Origin: an uncultured Bacilli bacterium
GTDB lineage: Bacteria > Bacillota_I > Bacilli_A > RFN20 > CAG-631
DNA length: 7,025 nucleotides
Direction: 5' to 3'
Assembly (NCBI GenBank): GCA_934202505.1
Contig: CAKPXW010000093.1
Span: 1 to 7,025, forward strand
The position numbers and the translations under genes were made by a program. Under the pieces are notes generated by a model. That model made no database searches, was not told where the DNA came from, and saw only the letters and a program-made list of their open reading frames with translations. Below, one piece after another: positions 1 through 5,462 of the stretch; within the stretch, counting starts at the first letter, position 1, and each line of letters opens with the position of its first letter.

Positions 1-1782
1 GCCGTCAACTTCTTGTTTCAAATCGTCAGGCGTACCGATTGCAACTGCGGTGTTGTTAAAATCTTTTAAAATTTGATTAGCAAGAGCATAACTCTCTGGA
101 TGAATATTTGTATCTTCAAGAGGATTTTTAGAATTTTTAATTCTTAAAAATCCAGCAGCTTGTTGAAAATTTTTATCTGTAAATCTAGAAATGTTTAATA
201 ACTCTTCACGGGCAGTGAATTCTCCATTTTTATCTCTATACTTAATAATGTTATCGGCAACACCAGGAGTTAATCCAGAAACATATTTTAATAATGCTTG
301 TGATGCTGTATTTAAATCTACCCCAACTTGGTTTACCGCTGAAGTAACCACAAATGTAAGTTCTGCATCTAATTCTTTTTGATTAACATCATGTTGATAC
401 TGCCCTACCCCAATTGATTTTGGATCAATTTTTACAAGTTCTGCAAGCGGATCAATAATTCTTCTTGCAATAGAAACTGCACTTCTTTCTTCAACATGAA
501 AATCTGGAAATTCTTTTCTTGCTTCTTCACTTGCTGAATAAACTGATGCTCCTGCTTCAGATACTAAGGCATAAGATATCTTTCTGTCAAATGCAGAAAT
601 AGCTTCAGCGATTAATTTTTCAGTTTCTCTTGATGCTGTTCCATTTCCAATTGCTATTATTTCGATATTATATTTAGAAATAATGCCTCTAATAGTTGCT
701 ATAGCTTCTTTCCATTGATTTTGTGGTTCATGTGGATATATTTTATCTTTATAAATAAATTTTCCTGTAGAATCAACTACAGCAAGTTTACAACCCGTTC
801 TATATGCAGGGTCAACACCAAGAACCATTTTATTTTTAATTGGTGCTTGCATAAACAATTGTTTAGCGTTTTTACCAAATACATCAATAGCAATTTTACA
901 TGCATCATCTAAAAGTGAAGAATAAATTTCACGTTCAACTGATGGACGAATAAGTCTTTTAAAAGAATCTTTTATTGCTATATCATATAATTCATTAATT
1001 TTAGCATTTTTGCAATGAACAAATTGCTTTTTTATTTGTAAAAATACAACTTCTTCATCAAAAGTAATTGAAGATGTTAATATTTTTTCATTTTCTCCCC
1101 TATTAATTGCAAGCAAGCGATGAGGTTTAATTTCTTTTAATAACTCTTTATAGTTATAATACATTTCATAAACTTTTTTCTCATCTTTTTCTTCTGCACC
1201 TTTTTTAACTTTTACTTGTAGTGTCCCATTATATAAAATATGACTACGGCACCATTTTCTAAGTTCAGGATTATCAGAAATTTTCTCAGCAATAATATAT
1301 AAAGCATTTGTTATCGCATCTTCAATAGTAGTAACTTTATCATTTAAATATTTTTTGGCTTCTTCCTCAACATTACTATTTTCATCTTGGATTTGAATAT
1401 AATCAGCAAGTCCTTGAAGTCCCATAGCAATAGCTTCAGTAGCTTTAGTTTTTTTCTTTTCTTTAAATGGTCGATATAAGTCTTCAACTTCAACTAATTT
1501 TTTGGCATTTAAAATTTGATTTTTAAGTTCTTCTGTTAAAAGTCCTTTTTCATCAATTAATCTAATTACATCTTCTTTTCTTTTTTGCAAATCCACTTCA
1601 TATTGATATACCTTTTGGATTTCATTAATTACTACTTCATCAAGTGAGCCAGTAACTTCTTTACGATATCTTGCAATAAAAGGAATTGTGCAACCTTCTT
1701 CTAATAGTTTTAAAACATTAATAACTTGTTTTGTAGAAATCTTTAACGATTCTGCAATACCTTCAATAATTCTTTCTTCCAT
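1..1782 (-). CDS. tex: Tex, S1-family RNA-binding transcription accessory protein (C-terminus beyond window)
   Basis: This is the first 594 codons of Tex, a cytoplasmic nucleic-acid-binding protein related to eukaryotic Spt6; it is thought to act on transcription or RNA quality control, but its exact role is poorly settled. Reading from the ATG at 1782, the frame stays open to base 1, so the gene leaves the window without a stop. The N-terminal helical Tex region has the expected IPFIARYRKE stretch near residue 34. An RNase H-like YqgF domain begins near residue 319 (VLGVDPAYRTGCK, 320-332) and contains the family hallmark GNGTASRET at 379-387. The helix-hairpin-helix region follows from about 483 (VNQVGVDLNTAS, then GLTPGVADNI). 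Full-length Tex is usually about 720-770 residues, so the missing part should be the end of the HhH region and the S1 domain. The start is set by GAGGA at 1791-1795, eight bases upstream. It has its own promoter and follows a terminator, so it is probably transcribed alone or leads an operon off the left edge. Confidence 0.96.
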   Translation of the reverse strand, partial: MEERIIEGIAESLKISTKQVINVLKLLEEGCTIPFIARYRKEVTGSLDEVVINEIQKVYQYEVDLQKRKEDVIRLIDEKGLLTEELKNQILNAKKLVEVEDLYRPFKEKKKTKATEAIAMGLQGLADYIQIQDENSNVEEEAKKYLNDKVTTIEDAITNALYIIAEKISDNPELRKWCRSHILYNGTLQVKVKKGAEEKDEKKVYEMYYNYKELLKEIKPHRLLAINRGENEKILTSSITFDEEVVFLQIKKQFVHCKNAKINELYDIAIKDSFKRLIRPSVEREIYSSLLDDACKIAIDVFGKNAKQLFMQAPIKNKMVLGVDPAYRTGCKLAVVDSTGKFIYKDKIYPHEPQNQWKEAIATIRGIISKYNIEIIAIGNGTASRETEKLIAEAISAFDRKISYALVSEAGASVYSASEEARKEFPDFHVEERSAVSIARRIIDPLAELVKIDPKSIGVGQYQHDVNQKELDAELTFVVTSAVNQVGVDLNTASQALLKYVSGLTPGVADNIIKYRDKNGEFTAREELLNISRFTDKNFQQAAGFLRIKNSKNPLEDTNIHPESYALANQILKDFNNTAVAIGTPDDLKQEVDG

Positions 1783-1790
1783 ATTTCATT

Positions 1791-1830
1791 TCCTCGTTGT
1801 TATTATATAACAAAACAGTAATTTTTGAAA
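1791..1830 (-). promoter_or_regulatory. Probable sigma-A promoter of tex
   Basis: On the minus strand a perfect -10 box TATAAT lies at 1802-1807. A weak -35 (TTTCAA, 3 of 6 matches) sits 17 bases upstream at 1825-1830. The predicted transcript would start near 1795, leaving only a short leader that begins about at the GAGGA ribosome binding site (1791-1795). The short leader makes the exact start uncertain, but the position after the preceding terminator (1857-1876) fits an independent tex promoter. Confidence 0.55.
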
Positions 1831-1849
1831 CACTTCCCTACCCTAAAAT

Positions 1850-1876
1850 TAAAAAAAAGTAAGATTTCTCTTACTT
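1850..1876 (-). terminator. Intrinsic terminator overlapping the spoIIIAH stop codon
   Basis: Read on the minus strand, AAGTAAGA and TCTTACTT form an 8-bp stem (1869-1876 with 1857-1864) closed by a GAAA tetraloop (1865-1868), followed by a run of eight T (1851-1858, partly shared with the stem foot). The TAA stop of the SpoIIIAH-like gene (1871-1873) and part of its last lysine codon lie inside the left arm. It ends transcription from spoIIIAH before the tex promoter. Confidence 0.8.
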
Positions 1877-2371
1877 AATTGTGTATTGAAGTTCTACGCC
1901 TAATTTATTTAAACTATTAAGCATTACAATACTCATAATATTTGCTGCCTCGACATTAGATAACGATTCTGCTTGGACAATAACTTTTATAATGTCTTCT
2001 TGATATTCACAATAGGCATCATTATAACCAAGTTCTTTTATTAAAGATACAATATAAGCCTCACTATCAACAATTTTATTTTCATTAGCAATGTTATTTA
2101 AGGCAATTTCCTTTTTTGCATTATCATATTCACTAGAAGCAACTATAGTTTCGTTTTGACAAATTATTTCATTATGTTTTTCTTGTAATGAAGTATGCAG
2201 TTTTGAATAAAAAAGATTACTACTTTCTTCAATTGTAAAAGAAACATCTGAAGGACTTTGACTATCAAAAGAATTTACAGAAAATACATTTGAAGGAATT
2301 AAAACATAATACACAGATAGAACTAATACTAGGCCAAATAAGGCACAAAATGAGACGATTTGTTTTTTCAT
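1871..2371 (-). CDS. SpoIIIAH-like membrane protein (stage III sporulation protein AH family)
   Basis: A 166-residue homologue of SpoIIIAH. In Bacillus this is the mother-cell membrane protein whose outer domain rings up and binds forespore SpoIIQ, forming the channel between the two cells during engulfment. The N-terminus MKKQ plus a hydrophobic helix (about 5-26) ending in LSVYYV is very like the start of B. subtilis SpoIIIAH as I remember it. A charged, helical linker follows (about 48-100), then a ring-building-motif domain at about 102-166: LIKELGYNDAYCEY, a strand IIKVIVQAESLS, a helix EAANIMSIVMLNSL, and a last strand VELQYTIK. It is shorter than the Bacillus protein (about 218 aa), mainly in the linker. 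The start is supported by AGGTGGGG at 2377-2384. It lies directly downstream of efp, but none of spoIIIAA-AG lies between them. Whether it still works in sporulation or has another envelope role cannot be told from this window. The family call is firm; the function is inference. Confidence 0.88.
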   Translation of the reverse strand: MKKQIVSFCALFGLVLVLSVYYVLIPSNVFSVNSFDSQSPSDVSFTIEESSNLFYSKLHTSLQEKHNEIICQNETIVASSEYDNAKKEIALNNIANENKIVDSEAYIVSLIKELGYNDAYCEYQEDIIKVIVQAESLSNVEAANIMSIVMLNSLNKLGVELQYTIK

Positions 2372-2376
2372 ATTTA

Positions 2377-2420
2377 CCCCACCTACTAGTAAATTATATG
2401 TATAAAGTTTTTAAATATTC
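2377..2420 (-). promoter_or_regulatory. Promoter and ribosome binding site region of spoIIIAH-like gene
   Basis: The minus strand carries TATAAT at 2393-2398, a sigma-A type -10 with only a poor -35 (TGAATA, 2416-2421, spacer 17). The same bases also read as a sigma-E-like pair: GAATATT at 2414-2420 fits the published Bacillus -35 consensus KMATATT at all positions, and CATATAAT at 2393-2400 fits CATACANT at 7 of 8. The spacer is 13, against the usual 14-15. The ribosome binding site AGGTGGGG (2377-2384) follows. That a promoter lies here is likely; which sigma factor uses it is open. Confidence 0.5.
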
Positions 2421-2530
2421 ATATTTTAAAAAGATTTTGCAAATAGTTTTAAATGTACATTTTGTGCTTTATGTATTTATGATACATTATATATTTTATA
2501 GTCTTTTTGTATATTTTAATTTTTTTTATT

Positions 2531-2566
2531 TTTTTTAAAAAAAGAAAGATTTTTAATCTTCCTTTT
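2531..2566 (-). terminator. Intrinsic terminator of efp
   Basis: On the minus strand AAAAGGAAGATT (2555-2566) pairs with AATCTTTCTTTT (2540-2551) across an AAA loop (2552-2554). This makes a 12-bp stem with one G-U pair, and the right arm ends in a T run (2537-2543). It lies 19 bases past the efp stop, so efp and the spoIIIAH-like gene are probably separate transcription units despite adjacency. The stem is AT-rich, so readthrough is possible. Confidence 0.75.
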
Positions 2567-2585
2567 GTAACTATTATTTTAAAAC

Positions 2586-3146
2586 TTATTTAGCTCTTGA
2601 ATCATATGAGCCATCTTCAGTGTTAACCCATACTTTATCATCATTTTCAATAAATAATGGAACTTTAATTAATAATCCTGTTTCACAAGTAGCATCTTTT
2701 AAAGCTCTTGTTTGTGTATCACCAGATACTCCAGGTTCAGTATGTGCAATTGTTAATGCTACTTTTGCTGGTAAATTAACGTTTAATACTTCACCTTCAT
2801 AAGAAATAATTTCTACTTCTGAATCTGGTACTAAGAAATTAAGTTCCCATTTTAAACGATCCTTAGGAATAGAAATTTGTTCATATGTTGCTTGATCCAT
2901 AAAAACAATAGCATCGCCTTCATCATATAAAAAGCTCATAGGAATTTTATCAATATGAATGTCTTCAACTTTCTCTCCGCCAGATAAAGACATATTAGTG
3001 ATAGCACCTGTTCTTAAGTTTTTAGTTTTTAGTTTAATAACCATTTTTGCCATAGCAGTTTTATTATGTAGTGTGTCTAATACTTGATAAATATTTCCAT
3101 CAACTGTAAAAAAATTGCCTGGTTTTAATTCGTTTGAAATTACCAT
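2586..3146 (-). CDS. efp: Translation elongation factor P with non-canonical loop tip
   Basis: EF-P, 186 residues, the standard length. It binds between the P and E sites of the ribosome and promotes peptide-bond formation at polyproline and similar stalls. Domain I (1-65) has the usual ELKPGNFF and NLRTGAI segments. Domain II follows with FLYDEGDAIVFMDQATYEQISI. The C-terminal OB domain carries the signature region, including TEPGVSGDT, ETGLLIKVPLFI and the end VNTEDGSYDSRA. The oddity is the domain I loop. Aligned without gaps to Bacillus EF-P, the KPGKG motif is replaced by KTAMA (residues 29-33), so the lysine that normally carries the modification is Met32 (codon at 3051-3053). K29 and K34 flank it. 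I recall similar NKTAM loops in mycoplasma EF-P. The start is set by AAGGAGT (3155-3161). It has its own promoter and terminator. Confidence 0.97.
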   Translation of the reverse strand: MVISNELKPGNFFTVDGNIYQVLDTLHNKTAMAKMVIKLKTKNLRTGAITNMSLSGGEKVEDIHIDKIPMSFLYDEGDAIVFMDQATYEQISIPKDRLKWELNFLVPDSEVEIISYEGEVLNVNLPAKVALTIAHTEPGVSGDTQTRALKDATCETGLLIKVPLFIENDDKVWVNTEDGSYDSRAK

Positions 3147-3154
3147 AATTATTT

Positions 3155-3212
3155 ACTCCTTTTTCTTTTTTCTTTGCGTTTTTATTATATAGTAAAATCA
3201 TTCTATTTTCAA
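3155..3212 (-). promoter_or_regulatory. Sigma-A promoter and RBS of efp
   Basis: This is the best-formed promoter in the window: minus-strand TTGAAA (3207-3212, 5 of 6 to TTGACA), a 17-base spacer, and TATAAT (3184-3189). Transcription should start near 3177, giving a leader of about 30 bases with the ribosome binding site AAGGAGT at 3155-3161, eight bases before the ATG. Confidence 0.8.
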
Positions 3213-3228
3213 TAAAAATCCTTTTAAA

Positions 3229-3570
3229 TTAAGCATTTTTTATGGATAAATTGAAAAATATTGTTGAAAACAAAGAAATAGCATATAAACATAGCTTACT
3301 TGTAAAATTAATATCGTTTACATATTTTTTAAGTAACATAGTAAAAACAAATAAAAGAAAATATGCGCTTAAACAACTATATGGTATTTCAAATTTAAAT
3401 TTTAGCACATATTTTAATAATAAGTATTGCAAAATTACAAAAGTTAAAACTATTTCAATTGTAAAAAAAATATTTAGTTTATAATTTTTAGTTATTAATA
3501 ACTTTAAATCAATATTTAATAAGTAAAAAGTTTTATTAAAAACTATCAAAATATATGTAAATAACATCAT
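3229..3570 (-). CDS. Small hydrophobic membrane protein, unknown function
   Basis: A 113-residue ORF that I do not recognise. It contains about four hydrophobic stretches (roughly 2-18, 34-56, 64-81 and 91-108) separated by lysine-rich segments, as expected of a small multi-pass membrane protein. In favour of a real gene: it fills almost exactly the space between the terminator at 3603-3632 and the efp promoter at 3184-3212, on the same strand as all its neighbours. Against it: the ATG-ATG start has no Shine-Dalgarno, and the only candidate -10 (TATAAT, 3578-3583) would place the transcript start practically at the ATG, so it would have to be leaderless. Also, AT-rich DNA easily gives hydrophobic open frames. 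An antisense frame over the same bases (3242-3484) also lacks a ribosome binding site. In B. subtilis a small membrane gene, yqhV, lies next to efp, but on its other side, and I see no convincing similarity. Confidence 0.4.
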   Translation of the reverse strand: MMLFTYILIVFNKTFYLLNIDLKLLITKNYKLNIFFTIEIVLTFVILQYLLLKYVLKFKFEIPYSCLSAYFLLFVFTMLLKKYVNDINFTSKLCLYAISLFSTIFFNLSIKNA

Positions 3571-3596
3571 AAAGAAAATTATAATTATTTTTTTTA

Positions 3597-3632
3597 AAAT
3601 AAAAAATCACCATTTATATTATTGGTGATTTT
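3597..3632 (-). terminator. Intrinsic terminator of the rpmG-MBL unit
   Basis: On the minus strand AAAATCACCA (3623-3632) pairs perfectly with TGGTGATTTT (3603-3612) around a 10-base AT loop, followed by the tail TTTTTTATTTT. It starts 12 bases after the stop of the MBL-fold gene. There is no T run on the plus side, so it works in the minus direction only. Confidence 0.85.
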
Positions 3633-3644
3633 CTTAGTTTAATA

Positions 3645-4268
3645 CTATAAATAACGATTATTTAATTTTTCACTACCAATAGTAGTAGAATCTCCATGAC
3701 CTGGATAAACTTTGCACTCATCTTTAAATGCTCTAAACAATTTTAAACTTTCAAGCATTTCTTGTTTATTAGAAGTAGGTAAGTCAGTTCTTCCAATACT
3801 TTCTTTAAACAATGTGTCTCCAGAAAAAATACGATTATAATTTCTTAAAACATAGATAACTGAGCCTTCACTATGTCCAGGAGTGTGGATTCCATCAATT
3901 ATTAGTCCATTAATATTCCAAGAATAGAAATCTCCTTGAAAATATTTTATTGGTGAAGTAACTTTTATATTTTTTAAAGAAGGAAGCACTAATAGTTTAC
4001 TTGGATTTTCTCCAGTTATTATTTCTTTTTCCTTAATATGTGCAATTATACTGCACTTATATATAGAATATAAATAATCTACTGCCCCAATATGATCAGG
4101 ATGACCATGAGTCAAAAAAATAGCTTTTAAAGAATAATTATTTTTGCGTAACAAAGCATCAATAGTTTTCCCAGAGCATGCTGGATCAATAACAATTGCA
4201 CTGCCATTAAAAGAAACTACATAGCAGTTTGTTTTCATATCACCCAAAATTAATTTTTCAATTTTCAT
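3645..4268 (-). CDS. Metallo-beta-lactamase-fold hydrolase, glyoxalase II-like
   Basis: A 207-residue soluble enzyme of the small glyoxalase II-like MBL branch, the group that includes Bacillus YqgX. Such proteins hydrolyse thioesters or related bonds using one or two metal ions; the true substrate is unknown for most. All metal ligands are visible: THGHPDH (H54, H56, D58, H59), H132 in HTPGHSEGS, D151 in FSGDTLF, and H191 in YPGHGDSTTI. The segment GRTDLP (159-164) is also typical of the group. The length is normal for the subfamily, which lacks the extra C-terminal glutathione-binding domain of classical glyoxalase II. The ATG at 4268 lies 3 bases after the rpmG stop. Only a purine-rich stretch (AAAGAAAAG, inside rpmG) precedes it, so translation probably depends on coupling to rpmG. 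A terminator follows. An assignment as glyoxalase II proper would be overreach. Confidence 0.92.
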   Translation of the reverse strand: MKIEKLILGDMKTNCYVVSFNGSAIVIDPACSGKTIDALLRKNNYSLKAIFLTHGHPDHIGAVDYLYSIYKCSIIAHIKEKEIITGENPSKLLVLPSLKNIKVTSPIKYFQGDFYSWNINGLIIDGIHTPGHSEGSVIYVLRNYNRIFSGDTLFKESIGRTDLPTSNKQEMLESLKLFRAFKDECKVYPGHGDSTTIGSEKLNNRYL

Positions 4269-4271
4269 ATA

Positions 4272-4421
4272 CTATTTCTTTTCTTTGTGAACTGTCTTTT
4301 TATTACATCTAGGACAATATTTTTTAACTTCTACTTTATCAGGATGTAAACGTTTATTTTTATCACCTAAGTAATTTTCTTCACCACAAACAGTGCATTT
4401 TAAGATAAAATTATCTCTCAT
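4272..4421 (-). CDS. rpmG: 50S ribosomal protein L33, zinc-ribbon form
   Basis: A 49-codon gene, exactly the usual L33 length, reading MRDNFILKCTVCGEENY at its start and KYCPRCNKKTVHKEKK at its end. L33 sits near the E site of the large ribosomal subunit. The four cysteines of the zinc ribbon are intact (C9, C12, C36, C39), so this is the zinc-binding (C+) paralogue and not the cysteine-free form made under zinc starvation in some Firmicutes. The start is firm: GGAGGTG (4428-4434) lies seven bases upstream. It has its own promoter in the 73-base gap after the DHH gene and is followed after 3 bases by the MBL-fold hydrolase, so the two are almost certainly co-transcribed. Confidence 0.96.
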   Translation of the reverse strand: MRDNFILKCTVCGEENYLGDKNKRLHPDKVEVKKYCPRCNKKTVHKEKK

Positions 4422-4427
4422 AGTTGA

Positions 4428-4480
4428 CACCTCCATATATTTTGCGTATTGATTGTATCACAATTCAACTTTTTTTTCTA
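4428..4480 (-). promoter_or_regulatory. Extended -10 promoter and strong RBS of rpmG
   Basis: On the minus strand TGATACAAT (4452-4460) is an extended -10 element (TG-N-TACAAT). The -35 position (about 4475-4480, TAGAAA) is poor, as is common with extended -10 promoters. The Shine-Dalgarno GGAGGTG at 4428-4434 is close to the full anti-SD complement. No clear terminator separates this promoter from the upstream DHH gene, so some readthrough into rpmG is likely. Confidence 0.6.
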
Positions 4481-4494
4481 CATTTTTTACAAAA

Positions 4495-5454
4495 TTATTT
4501 AATATATTCTATACTTTCTTTATATTCACCTGCTAAATTATTAGCATCTTTAATAAAACTATTGATTTTAAACCAATTTTTTGCTGAAGCACCAGCCGCT
4601 TTTTGATGACCGCCACCACCATATTTTTCTGCAAGTTTATTAATATCAGGTCCATTTGAGCGAAGACGAATTCTAATTTCTTTTGGATATTCAATAAATA
4701 ATGCCCAAACATAGCATTCTTTAATATTTGCAAGTAAGTTTACAAAAGAAGCAGCTTCATCATAAGAAACATTATACTTTCTTAGTTGACTTTTACGAAT
4801 TTTTGCATAAACAAACCCATTTGGAGTTACTTTTAAAGTCTTATAAACAACGCTTTTTAACCTTGTAGATCTTAATGATTCAGCAGATAAATTCTTATCA
4901 ATCCATTCCACATCAGCTCCAAGTTCTACAAGAGCACCTGCAAGTTTAAAAGTTTCTAAATTTACTCCTCTAAAGCGAAAATTTCCTGTATCAGTTACTG
5001 TTCCTGTATATAAAGCATTAGCTCCAACTTTTGATATTTTAAATTCTTTGTTATGGATAAACATTTTACAAATCAACAAAGAAGTTGCTGCAATATCTTC
5101 ATCAACAATATTGTAATTTCCATAGTTATCAATAATTAAATGATGATCAATTTTGATTATTTCTTTGCATAATTTATAGCGTTGGTCAGATATTCTTTCT
5201 CTTGTTGAAGTATCACAAACTATAGCAAGTCCACCTTCAAATTCTTCATTGTTTACAATATCCATCTTTCCAACAAACGACAAAAATTCAACATTCTCCG
5301 TTAAACAAAAAACTCTTTTTTTTGGAAATGTTGTTACTATAATATCCTTAAGTCCATTTAAAGAGCCATAACAATCTCCATCTGGCCTTTTATGGCCAAA
5401 TATGAAGATCTTATCATATTCTTTAATCTTTTGATATACTATAGAAAAATCCAT
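4495..5454 (-). CDS. DHH/DHHA1 phosphoesterase, NrnA/MgpA-like (second of a tandem pair)
   Basis: A 319-residue DHH-family phosphoesterase of the single-subunit NrnA type. Family members are Mn-dependent cytoplasmic enzymes that degrade 2-5 nt RNAs, dephosphorylate pAp, or cleave the linear products of cyclic dinucleotides such as pApA. All catalytic motifs are present: H21-x-x-P-D25-G-D27 (motif I), D81 in IVCDTS, the DHH triad at 103-105, D155 in TGTVTDTGNFRF, and the DHHA1 substrate-binding GGGGH at 279-283 followed by QKAAGA. Length matches NrnA (about 310-320). It starts 8 bases after the stop of its paralogue, and its Shine-Dalgarno AGGAGGA (5458-5464) includes the last two bases of that stop, indicating translational coupling. 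Catalytic activity is very likely; which substrate it prefers, and whether it differs from the upstream copy, cannot be read from sequence. Confidence 0.95.
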   Translation of the reverse strand: MDFSIVYQKIKEYDKIFIFGHKRPDGDCYGSLNGLKDIIVTTFPKKRVFCLTENVEFLSFVGKMDIVNNEEFEGGLAIVCDTSTRERISDQRYKLCKEIIKIDHHLIIDNYGNYNIVDEDIAATSLLICKMFIHNKEFKISKVGANALYTGTVTDTGNFRFRGVNLETFKLAGALVELGADVEWIDKNLSAESLRSTRLKSVVYKTLKVTPNGFVYAKIRKSQLRKYNVSYDEAASFVNLLANIKECYVWALFIEYPKEIRIRLRSNGPDINKLAEKYGGGGHQKAAGASAKNWFKINSFIKDANNLAGEYKESIEYIK

Positions 5455-5462
5455 TTTTCCTC

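Noticed and set aside
191..912. Plus-strand open frames inside tex (191-382 and 715-912)
   Set aside because: They lie antisense to the highly conserved HhH and YqgF parts of Tex and have no start signals; they are shadows of tex codon use.
1766..1789. Eight-codon leader ORF starting at the upstream ATG (1789) and overlapping the tex start
   Set aside because: The only Shine-Dalgarno (1791-1795) is one base from this ATG, too close to use, while it is well placed for the tex ATG at 1782.
2421..2533. AT-rich stretch between the spoIIIAH promoter and the efp terminator as a hidden gene or small RNA
   Set aside because: The plus-strand frame 2290-2538 runs through the start of spoIIIAH and is almost all F, Y, V and L from T-rich DNA. 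I see no promoter-terminator pair, strong stem or repeat in the gap.
3242..3484. Plus-strand 80-codon ORF antisense to the small membrane ORF
   Set aside because: It has no ribosome binding site, no recognisable domain, and would be the only plus-strand gene in the window. Lysine- and asparagine-rich open frames are expected by chance in such AT-rich DNA.
3597..3632. Hairpin at 3603-3632 as a riboswitch or attenuator for the downstream ORF
   Set aside because: It is a simple perfect stem with a T-rich tail right after a stop codon, and there is no alternative pairing or conserved aptamer-like sequence; an ordinary terminator explains it.
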